DNA of 64,000 nucleotides from Mesaphorura yosii (taxonomy: Eukaryota; Arthropoda; Collembola; Poduromorpha; Tullbergiidae), in NCBI GenBank assembly GCA_009869945.1, contig WIXG01000047.1, forward strand, positions 186,001 to 250,000, in the 5' to 3' direction. Both the position numbers and the translations under genes were made by a program. Positions 32,515 through 45,000 of the stretch are shown here, in pieces. Each line of letters opens with the position of its first letter. The stretch's first letter is position 1. The notes under the pieces are model-generated. The model saw only the letters and a list, made by a program, of their open reading frames with translations, searched no databases and had not been told where the DNA came from.

Positions 32515-33340
32515 CTTTAGATCAGCTAGGGCTGCTGGATGAAGATCTGTACCAAACATTCACCGCCACCCGGGCATGCAAAAGTGCTAGGCTAAGCTAT
32601 GCTACGTTTGTCATTCCAAGCTGTTATGTTATAGGTTCTGGTTAACTTGCAGAAACAGAAATAAACTAAGTTAATAACCCGAACATTTGAGCTAACGAAC
32701 GTCAATTCCATTGGCGGGTCATTGGCTTGGACCCCATTATTGCATAATCACCAGATTTCCTTTTATCGTGATGTCATATCTTTTAGTTTTGCTTTCCACA
32801 TTTTGGACAACTTAGCAATAAAAGCAATGGAAGCTGAGGTATAAATGCCGTTGAAGACTTGTACATGAACAAAGGAATTTTTTCCCGTTTTAAGTCGCAA
32901 TTAAATGTGGCATCACTGCTTCTTTGTACCCTGTGGCCTGGACGAAGATGTGATTTTATCGCTTCTTTCTTGCATAATAAATGTTGATGCTTGGAAGAAT
33001 TTAGGCTCGACATTCATGTGAGGAGGAAACAGCTTTCAAAGATAATAAACGACACTCGTTCTAGCTCCAAATATCAATTCAACCAGCAGCATATAACTTT
33101 ACTTTCCATTGCATTGTAGAATAGCAGAGACTTGAAGTGAAAGTGTAAATGAGAATGGCAATGGCACATACGAGCGACGCTGACATGAAACTAATTTTCA
33201 TTGAAGAATCAGAAACGTTTGGGAAGTCAGAATTCAAGTGCCAACTCAACGAACTTGAACTTGTTCACGTGCGAATTGGTGCTGCTGCTCCTGCTAGTCT
33301 TGAATTTTGGCCACGAAATAATCAAAATCAAATGTGATGA
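32515..33340. other. Intergenic region between secreted and zinc-finger genes
   Basis: The left part is the 3' UTR of the secreted protein gene. The right part (33149-33340) holds an ORF that could be 5' UTR or an alternative first exon of the following zinc-finger gene. One frame there has a Leu-rich run followed by KCDEC, but it stops before the donor at 33371. Confidence 0.4.
32660..32665 (+). terminator. Poly(A) signal for secreted repeat protein gene
   Basis: AATAAA lies 146 nt past the stop at 32514. Confidence 0.45.
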
Positions 33341-36240
33341 ATGTCAAGTCGATGTAGGCGCCTGAACACAGTGAGTACCTTTCCTCATATTACTTGCCCC
33401 TTGGAATGTTGGGAAGAAATTATTGCAGGTATTTAAACACTATTTGCTTTGCTAATCTAAGCTAGAACCGGGAACCGTTGTTACTGGATAACCGGGAAGA
33501 TGTTGAGATGCATGAGTTGGAGATTGGAGATGTGAATTCTGCTGACCGGCTGACCTTCATCAGACTTGTGACGTGAGTGCACGGTTCAGTTATCATTTTG
33601 TTTAATATAAGATGTTTATATGCTTCTTGATGTTAGGTAATTTCCTGTCTTTCAGATTTCATCTTAAGGGAACTTATCCTATCAACTTCCGACCAACACA
33701 CAGGAGATCAGAGTTGATATGCCCTCTACTTCTTAAGGTCGTCTGCTCTGAAGTAAGTAGAATAGTACACATACGACAATAGTACGGTTAAGTTCTGCTA
33801 TCAGTTGCCTAATTCCATTCATTCCATTATTGGCTTAGGTGACAACAGAAATGTATGTCTACGTATGTAGAAGGTGCAAGAAGTACTATATAACTGCAAG
33901 AGCACTTAGGAAGCACAAGAAGGTTCATCGTAATAGAACTAAGCCTGGAGGATCCGAACAGGACGGTGGACACCACCACGATGGCGACGATAGGGTTCTC
34001 AAACTGCCAGAACCAAATTTCGCAAACGCCGAGGTGGCTGAGGATTATGCATCTGTGCAAGTGGCTAACCCGCCGACAAACGTACCTGGAGGCGAAAAAG
34101 GTGTTGAAGAAAGGAATTTAGGGAATGAACACAACGAAACCAAGTCTTTCGTCGGTTCAATACCTGATGAAATTGTAATCTCTCCTCCCAGCGAAGAAGT
34201 TTCAGAATGTCACATTCACAGTGAGCTCCTACAAACTTCAGCGGCAGTGAAGGACACGTTCTTGGACGGCAACGAAGAAGACTCTGCGAATCAAGCGTGC
34301 ACCAGCGGAAGTACAACTGAGGAAGGCAGTGTGAGTGTGAATGGCATGCGAAGCTGTCAAGCTTTTTCATCTGAACTCTCACTTGAAGTGGATCCGAGTG
34401 TAACAAGTGATAAGGGTACTTGTGAGGAGCCGGATAAAGAAATAGAAGAGAGATTAGCTTCTGCAAACTCTGAAATTGAAATCGACGAAACGCTCGCTCC
34501 TTGGGGTTTCTTAGAGCACAGGAATTGTGACGACGAATCACGAAGTACTGAGAGTGAGAGCAACCCTCAAGATCCACTGGATATTGATATCGATGAAAAT
34601 GATATCAATACAAATAACATTGCGGCCACTTCGGGCTCTCAATCCGCCCAAGCCATATTTCAGATATCGCCTTCGGTAATTGACGAGACTTCAAGGTGCG
34701 TACATACTGTATTCATTAGATTGATTGGGATTCCGATGCTATATACTTTAATTCTTTAACGTTACTAATTTCGGTTACATAGAACTATTGTCACCCAACT
34801 CGGACATGTATCATCTGGCACAGGTGAAAGCGTGGTTGATCAAAGAGACGACCACAACTTGGAAGCCACTGTTAATCCACTGGTTCCAACAACGGATGGT
34901 AATCAGACTCCAACCATGGTTAGCACTTCATCCTCTTCGAGTAATATCGTGAACGGACCAGACAACAATTATATTGCTGTCTTAAATGAGTTAAACATCA
35001 ATAACACGATTTTTGAAGAGACGACAAATACTTCCTCACATAAAGCGTCTGGGTTCAATCTTAAGGCACCTCCTTCGGTGGACTATTCACCCAACAGGTA
35101 CGTAATTCATTTTCAGCTCTCAGTTCGACAGAGATAGCTGGTGAGACTGGTTATGACATACCGCCATTTTATTTTATAGACGACGACACTATGATGAGGT
35201 TGGAACACCGTCTCCCATAACAAACTCAGGTATTTAAGCATTTGATCTGTGATGACAATTTTACCAAAGAATTTGTACAAAGGAGGCTTACGTGATCACT
35301 AGATGAGCCAGCTAGTAAACGAAGGAGGTCATTAAGCACAGATGATCTCGTGATCGAAGCACGAGAGAACAATTACACCGCAGGATTCTTGGATGATGAT
35401 TCTATGAACCCCGACGAAATCGTCAGAGCTCCTTCGTACAGTCTCCGGCAAAGAGCAATTCCCGACTTGCTTGAGAAAACCACAACTGAATCCAGCCCAG
35501 AAAATGAAAGTAATAATGTTGGGAATGTGCTCGACAATTTGGAAGCAAATTCTTCTACTACAGCTTCTCCCATGAGGTCAGCATCAGCGTCACCCAAAGA
35601 TGTTGAACTGGATATAATTAAGGTCATTCCTCCTAAGCAAAAGAAGAAATCATTAACCATCTCCAGCTGGATAACAAAAGGAAAGAAAAGAAGCTTCAGA
35701 AATGGTGGTAGACAAGGCAAGAAATGTTCTTTCTGTGATGTGATGGTAGACGGTGAAGATCCTACCGTCAACAAGACGATCAGAATTGGGAGAACTGAAG
35801 TACCTCTATCCTGCTGCACGTGTAAGGCCAAGTATGGACAATATCGCATTCTGCTTAAGCGCTACATGAAAGACACCAAGTACGGATGCTCAGTCTGTAG
35901 AAAGGACTTCAATACTAAGACAGGCCTGATTAGCCACTTCCATGTCCACACTGGCGAGAAAAGGGTTGTGGTAAAACGTGAACCACAGCCGGAACCGGAA
36001 GGCCAGAATGGGGAAGAGCACAATCCACCTGACATTTTCTCTGCCGTCAAAACAGAGCAAGAAAACGGAATGGCGGGAGTAGAAATAATCAATGGGTCAG
36101 CGGCCGGTCATAATGGATTGCCGAAGAAGAGGCGGGGACCAAAAGCTTCAACTTCACCCGGTGCAAGCAGTGATCAGATCGAACGTGCTGGTGCTCATGG
36201 CTTACGCAAGCTGAACGAGAAAGTCTGCTACAGAGTGTAA
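33341..36240 (+). CDS. Zinc-finger protein with two distant C2H2 fingers and extra Cys pairs
   Basis: Seven exons (33341-33370, 33466-33572, 33656-33752, 33839-34695, 34783-35097, 35180-35229, 35303-36240) join in phase to 797 aa. A first C2H2 finger (YVCRRCKKYYI...HKKVH, about 86-108) follows a short N-terminal region. A long acidic, Ser/Thr-rich linker runs to about 600. The C-terminal module has KCSFC (about 627), SCCTC (about 657) and a closing C2H2 finger (YGCSVCRKDF...HFHVH, about 679-701) with a TGEKR linker. Basic stretches (KKRRGPK) suit nuclear import. Predicted nuclear nucleic-acid-binding protein; no orthologue recognised. The 10-codon first exon is the least certain part, but its donor (ACA/GTGAGT) and phase fit. 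Confidence 0.75.
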
Positions 36241-39200
36241 GTTTTGGCACTGTGAAGACGAAGCATGAAGAGACTGAAGAGTATTCGAATAGTAAGATCT
36301 GAACAAGCCACAGTTACAATAAGAGATAAATACTAAAACTAGATACGGCGAACGTTGCGTTGTTGGTCCTTCGACGTCTATCAAACCAGTACTTAAGTTC
36401 TATCAATTTTACAATATTACCTTTAGGCAAGTTTTTAGCGCAAATACAATCGAACAAGTTAATATTTTAATCTAAGCGCAACGGAGTGTGTGATCATGAT
36501 ATGACCGAAAGGTTGTCTGATTATTTTAGCCGTTCGCCATTTAATTAGCGTAAACAGTGAACCAACGTTTTAAAACATGCGTATTTTCTTACTTAATTGA
36601 ATAAATTCTGTTCTATTTTACTCCTAATTTTTGCTACCTTCGAGGAACCGAGCCAAGCCGCCTGAACGTGTGTGTGGAATCCGGCATGTGTGTTAACAAA
36701 GATTTCATCTCAGTTCCAACTTCAAGATTGCCGAGTAGCTAAGTTTAGTTGCACCGTCAGTTGAAAGAGAGAGCTCTCACCTTCTTTCCGGATTATCGAT
36801 CATCATGGCGTCGGCTTTTCTTTTACAGTTGTAAAAACGTACGTACGTTAACGAGCTTGCAGTTATGCAGTCAAAATTTGCTTCTGGGGCACACGCTTAC
36901 TGTTTCCAGTCCTTCGTCACAAAATGTGGATTTTGGCATGTCGGTAGCGCAATGATATATTGTCACATGTTTCCGCATTCTTGTAAAACTAACTTCCTTT
37001 TCCTCACAAAAATCATGTTCATGTTCCCCTTCTGCGTCCTGTGCGCTGTACGCAATCCACCGCGTGCCGAGCACATGAAGAATTGTGTGTCATATTTTAC
37101 AAATTCTTTACCCTAAACAAGCTGCTTTTTGTCCCAAATATTTATAACTGATTTCTGAACTTTATTGTCACACGCCTCATGTTCATATTCGTCGCATCCT
37201 CGACTGCTTGTGCCCAAAGTGATGAATGAAGCCAGGAAATATGGACCACATGCACTTGTGCCATTTTCCTGCTTCAAAACACGTTTCAATTAGTTGCATC
37301 AACGTCTCAATTTCCAGATCATTTCTTCCTTCTTTTCCACGATCTGTGATGCACCATACTACGCAATGCAATACCATTATATGCAAGTGAGCATTATAAT
37401 TTAAATCATTGAAGAATTTAAAGTCTTTTGTGCCTGTCAGACAAAATGCAACGGAATTCTTCGATTTTAAAAGCCTTCTTGATAATAGAACACATATTTC
37501 TCGAAATCTGACGCGAACGACAGCGAAAAGACAAAATGAGAATAACAACAGAAATTCTTTTAACAAAATCTTGAGGCAAGTTTTTAATTTTTCCCCAGAA
37601 ATTTTTAGTCTTTGTCTATTTTTAGAGCTCAGTCTCAGCTTGCACAACGGCAACAATAATAACGGCAATATAAAAATATGTCGTAATATTCTTCACACAT
37701 GAGCACAAGACGCGTGCAACGACGCATCGATTCAGCGTGCTGCATTCTGATTCTGCTTCCACCGCGTCACGTCGAGTATTTCCGAAAACATTGTCTAATG
37801 ATCAAATGCAATTCCTCCGTCTCGCATCGCTCCACGACAAGCATGAAGCAAAGATGTGCACTTTGACAATTTATCAGATCAGCATTTACATTAATCACTG
37901 GCCCGAGCTCACTAATTTGTAATTTGTACATGTGCATGCGTATCGCGTATTTACCGATACTGCTAAATGCGGAGAAGAAATTATTGGATTCTCATGGAAC
38001 TGTGAACCAGCGAACCCTTCTTCGTTGCCTTCATTAGAGATTTCCTGGTAAATCTGCCAAGCTGAAGCTGCGCGCGACTGCAACTACAACGGCGACTGGG
38101 ACGGTGTAAACTGATTAATGGTTAGTAATATTATTTACACTTTCAAACTAACCCCATGAAAATATATTATTAAGAAGATGAAGAACCCGAAAAAGAAAAC
38201 ATTAATAAAAGCCTTGCCTGCATTGCCTGAGCGCAACGTATAAGATTACAAATGACTTTTGTACACAAAACAGCTAAACAGCACAGCTCGGTGTAGTGCT
38301 GCGAATGAAATAATGCACGCGTACGAAAGAAATCCCATCAAATAATGAATCTTGTGTCTGCTTTTAAAAATCCAGGCGTAACGCAAATGCAATATGTAAA
38401 CATTTGTACAACTCATTTCTTTTCCCGACCAATGCGTGCGTGGATCGCGATTGCTTTCACTTATCGACGAGTTCTGCGAAGGGGAGCCTCACTTCTGGTA
38501 CACTGCACTAGACTAAGCTGGAACTGAATACGGACACAGAATTAAGATTCATTATTATGTTCTTCTTACGTATGTTTACGAATTTATTTATTCTCGTATG
38601 CTAGTCAGCTAATAGCCGTTTGCTCAATTCATTTAGTACTTTTCCGTACACTTCTCATTGCAGAGCTTAGGTAGGATTATGAGTCCAAGTCTGAAGCAAT
38701 AATTAAGGCCCTCTACGCAGAAAAGAACCTGCGTCATCGGGATTAATTAAGATTTAAATAAATTGCTGTGCTTGTGTTTACATTGCAAAATCATTTTATT
38801 GGACTCTTTAAAAACTTTCTCGACCATCTCGTTTTGTGTTGAAATCAGCTGCGATTCAAACCGAAAAACTTTACAAAATATCATATTGCTTGAAGAATTG
38901 ACAAAATTGATGATCAAAAATCTAGCACGTCAGTCAAATAAATGTAGACGTGAAATGGCGAAGTGTCTTTCGTTTGTCTTGTCTTCTTAGCCCAAGATGA
39001 CGGCAAATGTTCATGAAAATGGCTGCCAGTTCCAACCAAATATTACACGAAATACTGCATTCTGAGCCAGATCAGGGCTAATTATCTGAAAAATTATGAA
39101 TTATGGTCTTTGATCTCAATTTCCGGCGCACGTTCATGATTCTGGTGGAATAAATCCAATTCGGTGGCTCACAATTCTTAATTAACTAATTACACATTTT

Positions 39201-42200
39201 CTGATCCCCTAACAGAGCTTCTTCGCATCGAGTATAATCGTCGAGAAGGGTGGTCCTCCGGCTGCTACTCTGTTCTGTGCTGCTTTTCCTCTCCTACCTA
39301 ATGAAACTTGATGAGGAAATGCCAAACGAGGAGCGAGAAGAGCAGAAGTCGACTCTCATAATATTATTATCCTGTGCCCTTGCGACTGCACGGTTTCGCC
39401 GTCTTTTTTCGTTTTTCCTTAATGTTGTGGTTTGTGTTAAGAATATCTAATTTTTGTCTGTTTGTTACTTCTTGCGGAAAATTTCTTTCACGAACCCCTC
39501 AAAAGGGAAATGAGCGGAGGAGCGCTTTCACTTTGCCTCATAACAATGCTTCTATTCTCATCTCATATCAGTGTGCGTCTGGTATCTCCCTGATTCGTTT
39601 CTCATTTCTACTAACGCACTGCAGTATTCACAAATCAGAATCCTTATCTCATTACGCGATGGAATGGCGTGCAAGGAACCGAGCGCCGAGTTCGAGCACG
39701 AGCCCGACGGAATTCAATACTTAGCATTCCTCAATTTCTCACCCATTAATTTCCACCATAACATTTTTACTGCCAGAAAATTTTATCAGAACGAGCTGGG
39801 TCGAGGAAATGTATTCTGAAATTTTCGTGAGATGAAAATCAAACAAGCACGAAGCACCGCAGCGGGCACAATGGAGGAATGGCAATGGCGGTGCGGCAAT
39901 TTTATCGGGTTTCTGCAGAGAAAGCGAAAACCTTTAATTTTCTCCCGAAAAAAATAAAAGAAAAACTTTCTCATAAATAAATCTATGAGAATGCTTCGGC
40001 TGTCTGGAGCACGAGGAGAAAATTACAACCTTTTCTTCTTTGTGCCTGCCGTGCTGTATACATATTACGTTATTATATGAGAAGTCTATTTCGTGATGAG
40101 ACTTACAATTTAAAAGTTGATATTACAGCAGAACAGCAGCGCAGTTCGTGGCGGCGGAGCACGAAGAGGTACAGAGCACAAGACCGACAAGGTAGATAGT
40201 TTTGGTTATAATATATTATTTCGGGGATTTTAACTCATTCCACGGTTTGATTTAGTACACGAAGAGATGCATTTATTACGGCCACGACCACTGCACAGCA
40301 CAGTGTAGGCAAAAGGGGAAGACAGACCCAAGAGAAAGTGCGAGCACATGAAAAGTTTGATATAAATTTCATTTTGTGGCTCTGTGACTATAATAAATAC
40401 GTGGCACATGCAGCGAACATGCAATGCAGCAATGCGCACTGAGAGGGACAAGAGCGCATGCCGTCGCTGCTCTGGTTTGGAGCTGCTTTTCGTGGGTCCT
40501 TCTCCTTTATTTTTATGTGTGCTGTGCTTTCATATTATTTATGGACTCGTTTCCCTCTGGAGAGATTCTCAGGCAGTCCGTGTCCATGCCTTTGCAAGAG
40601 CCTAGAAAGAGCCCGACATAAATTTTCAGATGGACGCGAGGCGGGCAGGCAGTTGAGGCAGCCAGCCAGCAGCACTAAAGTTTTGTGGTAATATTCTCAT
40701 TGTACTAAACGTATAAAATATTACATCATTGTCTTTATGGGTTTCGCGTGGAGAATGCCAGAATGCGGCCCGGCATGCCAGCATTCCATTATTATAATGT
40801 ACGGGCGAAGTGAGCCTATAAAAATGTTTTATGAAAACGCTGCTCTATTCATCCTCGCACTCTCACTCGCTTTCTCCGGGCTGGTCTTGGAACTCGCTCA
40901 AGTCAAGCCCACCGAGCCCGCGTCCAGGCCGCTCATTCGTGGTGGCCAGGCAGACCAACACCAACACCATCAACTTATGAAATATGAAAATATTGTGTGC
41001 AATCGCTCGACTATGCACAATCCGGCTCTACGTCTCTGCCGTGCCCGTGCGCGTCTCCCACTCGCCCTCTCATTTCATTCGTTCTGGCGCATGAGTTTGA
41101 TTTCAAGCAACAACTCGTGTAAAAAATTATACCCAACCTCCTTTCCCTCTTGCCTTTCCTTCTCGCTCATATCTCCGTCTCCGTGCAACATTTATAATAT
41201 CTCTTGTCGGGTGCAAAACCCACCTTGCACCAGGAACACAGAATTGCTGAGCCTGCTTTCTCTTCAATAATAACGAAATTTTGGTACGAGAGCCTTATAA
41301 CGACCTGGTTCTGGTTCGACGGATGGAACGGACAACTCTTTCCTGCAGCCACCACTCGCCTGCCTGCTGCCTGAGCTGATCAGTTCATCTTGATATAATA
41401 AAACAAGAAATAGGCAGCAAGAGAAGAGCCCTGTTCGCCGCCTGCTCGTACGCACGGCTCCGAAAAATGGGAATGACCATCATAATCATAATTATATAGA
41501 TACATAAACTGAAATGGGTGGAGCCAGCCACATCTGCAATGCGGATCTTTCCTTCTCCGTGCTTTCCCTCTCGCTCTCGCTCACTTCACGTGATGTGATT
41601 CGATATTTTTGTTATTATTAGTAGTATTGCGATATTTTGTGAATCCAAATTTTTCAGGGCAGACAGAGCAACCTTTTACCTTTTCATACGCAAACTTCGG
41701 GCCGAAAGTGAAAGTTTGCTTTCTCCCAAGCCAGCCAGAGTCTCAGCCGGAGAATGTGATCAATATTGTATGTTTTATAGTTTTCCTTCTCGCTATCCAA
41801 GTGCTGCTGGAAGTAGTATTTCCTTTTTATGTGACTCCTCACTTGATTTATTCCACCGAAAAATGCATGACACGACGATTTTTCCCAATTTCATTCCGCC
41901 ACGGCTGAATGTGGGCTCATAAAATAAAAAGTGAGCACTTTATGGCACGGAGAAAGCTACTACGACCGACCCACGGCTTCCAGGAATCCCATCCAGCCTC
42001 AACTTGGAATATTTTTCTTCGACACACAAGAATTGGAAGCAATTTTGAAGAAATGTTATTTTTCTGCTGCCGGAATCATAATATCAAATATGTACACCGC
42101 GTCTTGCACTCAAAGTCTCGGTTTACCTTCCAATAATGTCGTAATGGATTGCATCGCTCTGCTGCTGCTGATCTTGCAACCAATTTCTTACAATAATATC

Positions 42201-44938
42201 GTGCTCCACTCAAGAATCGAGAAACGGGAATCGTTGAGCAGTGGCAGCAATAAAAATTCCATTTCGATTGGTTGCTCTTGTCATAAGAGCAGCACTTCAC
42301 AAGACCACTCCACTCGCCATTAATTAGATGTCCGTCAATATTATTTCTCATTACCTGCGCACTGGACTGTACCCGCACGGCGAATGAAGCATTGGTCTCC
42401 TGTGCGCCGGACAGTTTACGATGACGGTTGGACATTTCGTGATATGGTCGCTGGGAGACACGTATCAAACACGTCCGCGACCCCACACATGCAATAATAC
42501 ATAAATGCAATATGTAAGAAGGTGGAAGGTGGACGTAATGGTCGAGTATTTTGAAATTGAGTGATTTTCTCCTTTCTCCATTCGTGCCCTTTCCTGTGGC
42601 CATAAATACTGAATGAGCTCCAAGATGGGAAAGCACAATGGCAGCATTTATTTACCTTTTTAAGTAAAAAATTGAACTCGGTCCGTCCTGTCCCCTCTTC
42701 GTATGTTTTGTGTGTCCATGTCAATTTGTATTTATCAAGCAACCATTTTAAGTTATTTTGCCCGTTCTATTATTTATTCAGTTTAATCAGTACGCGTGTA
42801 CTACAAGTCGATTTCGCTGTCGCTGCTGCTGTTCGGAGCAATTTATTAATAAGAAATGAGGCAATTTTTGGTCAGAGACAAAAATTCAATCGAAAGTAAA
42901 TCGCCCTTACAAAATTGTCGTGTTATTTTGTTCCCTGTGCTTGAACTTGATGTGCCAGCAAAGAACTCAGGAGAGGGCAGCGGTGAAAGTCAGTATGAAA
43001 AGTTAGCATGCATTAACTCGCACTCGCAATTCGTGTCCGTGTCTTTAACTCACCGACATGTTACATTTGCAGCGCCTACGCCACCAAATTCCGTGCTGCA
43101 CTTGTGAAGAGAAATTTGAGCCGTAGTTTGTCTTACGGGTTGAGTCAGGTCTTGAAGTCGAAGTAGCAGTCGAGTATCGGCTCAATTCATGCACGCGCTC
43201 GGCGCTCCGTTGCGTTGGCTTGGTTTCGGTTTCACATTACCAACGGACTCGACCGGGATCTCAAACTCCACTCTACGCTACGGAGAATGTAGGTTTCTGG
43301 GTTGTTCAGTGACATTTGAGATTGCACTTACAGGCCTGCCCGTCTGCCTGATTTCGGGTGCGTGCGTGTTAAGATCTACGTACCCTAGCTGCATTCATTG
43401 CATCTACATAGAAAAGAGATTTTTCTGGTGGTACTCGATCTTCCGCCCAGACTTCCAGACGCTGTAACAGTTTCCGTACACTCCACTTCAGACAAGAAGA
43501 CAAGTTCATGGACCCTGCTCCTACTACCCTTATGAAGAATGCCATTGGCCTCATTTTAAATGCAAGAATACCGTGTCTACCGCACACGCACGTGGTGCAT
43601 ACATTCATGCATGGCACACAGTCTCGAAGCGACGTGGCTTGGCGTGGCAATGCATGCACAAAAGAGAAAGAAAAGAATTCGAAAGAAAGTCGCAGTCGTC
43701 TGCAGTGCAGTGCGGGAAATGGAAAAATCGGGACGACGGAAGAAAGAGTGCAAGAGCGAGTCTCACATCTGCAATTTTACACTCTAACAATTTTCAAATC
43801 CATGCATGTAACTACTGAAAATGCGTAATTCCGCTCTCCGAGCCTTCGACACTGTACAATGAAGTGAAAAGACCCGGAGACCGGATTTCGAACAAAGCGT
43901 AGAGCAATCGCAATGGAACGAAGTACTCAATGTAAACAAGTAGTAGAATGGATACGAGACGGGGCAAAGACCGACCCAACTCCAATCTTACTTGACTCCC
44001 GCATCGTACGTATGTGACCGTCTGCCGGGTGGCGAGACAGCTTCATGCAAAAAAGACCGAAATAGCAGTGTTTTTAAAGAATCTTACTTTATTTCCTCGC
44101 ACACTCACACCAAAGACTCGAACGTCTCTCTCGTCTCGTCGTTCAAGATTGAGATCTCAGGCAACATTTGAACGCAAGAACATGTGCATGTGTGATCTTA
44201 ATGCAAGTTTGTAGGCCAGACCAATTCTGGCGTCAGGCGTCACTCGACGCGATGCAGCGAGAAGATCAAGTTCAAGGCTCCTTTCTTTCTGTCCTCATTC
44301 TATATGTTGCAAGCCACTTTGGTTTTTGCATACGATTCTTAGATGGATCCTTTCTTCTCTTTCGACCTAAATCCCTGTTGTTTGACAATGTGCATCCCAT
44401 GCATTTAACGAACCTGCATTCAAACATGAGTTATTGCTGACGCAGGCATACATCATAAATAAAGAAGGATTAACAGCTCACAACCCAATTTTATTTGTAT
44501 TGACAGCTCCAACAATACGCACACGATGAAAGATAAGATAGGCAGGCCGACTGCCTGGCCTGAGAGAAGAGAAAGTGTGAAGGACGCAAAATACGGCCGA
44601 AACATTCGTCTGATTTCCTCCTGCATCGAACTGTATTAATATTTCCATATTTTTACGATAAAGTTAACTGGTTTTCTACGTTGCATTGTGTAGTGTTTTC
44701 GGTCGCGGTGTGAGTGGAAGGGAGCCCGAGTGGAGAAGGAAGAATTATATTGAGGATGACATATGTGAAGAGTTGACATGGGGTTAATTGGACACTGATT
44801 CACCCCTCAAAACAGATTCTGAACCATTTGTCACTTCTTTTTTATTATTTATTGGCCTGTCTCTCCCACATTCGCCTGGCTGCTACTGCCTCGTTGGCTT
44901 CCACTTCTGTCTCTGCTTGTGAAGGAAGTATTGATAGC
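36241..44938. other. Gene-free region, left part
   Basis: After the 3' UTR of the zinc-finger gene I find no coding gene or RNA gene. ORFs up to 186 codons (42076-42636 minus) occur, but overlapping frames on both strands look equally plausible and none carries a domain. CTCTCGCTCTCGCTCAC at 41569-41585 is one of several GAGA-type runs. Confidence 0.4.
36600..36605 (+). terminator. Poly(A) signal for second zinc-finger gene
   Basis: AATAAA lies 360 nt past the stop at 36240. Confidence 0.35.
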
Positions 44939-45000
44939 ATGGCACATTTTAAATGCATCCGGGTACAAAGTAATAATAGTCAGCGGGAAGATGGCCTAGG
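44939..45000 (+). other. Candidate first coding exon
   Basis: An ATG opens 20 codons (MAHFKCIRVQSNNSQREDGL) that end in a near-ideal donor, AGG/GTAAGT. A pyrimidine-rich stretch ending in AG lies just upstream of the ATG, so this could be a second exon that starts translation. No continuing exon is identified; the candidate at 63016 does not match in phase. It could be chance. Confidence 0.2.

Noticed and set aside
33149-33340. ORF proposed as first exon of the second zinc-finger gene
   Set aside because: It stops before the donor at 33371. The 10-codon start at 33341 reaches that donor in phase and fits better.
37183-37668. 161-codon ORF, minus strand
   Set aside because: No domain, an implausible Leu/Phe-rich start, and an overlapping plus-strand ORF of similar quality. 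Length alone is not convincing.
42076-42636. 186-codon ORF, minus strand
   Set aside because: Several overlapping frames on both strands are open here. The composition is mixed and no motif is recognisable.
43189-43467. 92-codon plus-strand ORF with many Cys
   Set aside because: No signal peptide, no spacing pattern and no splice context.
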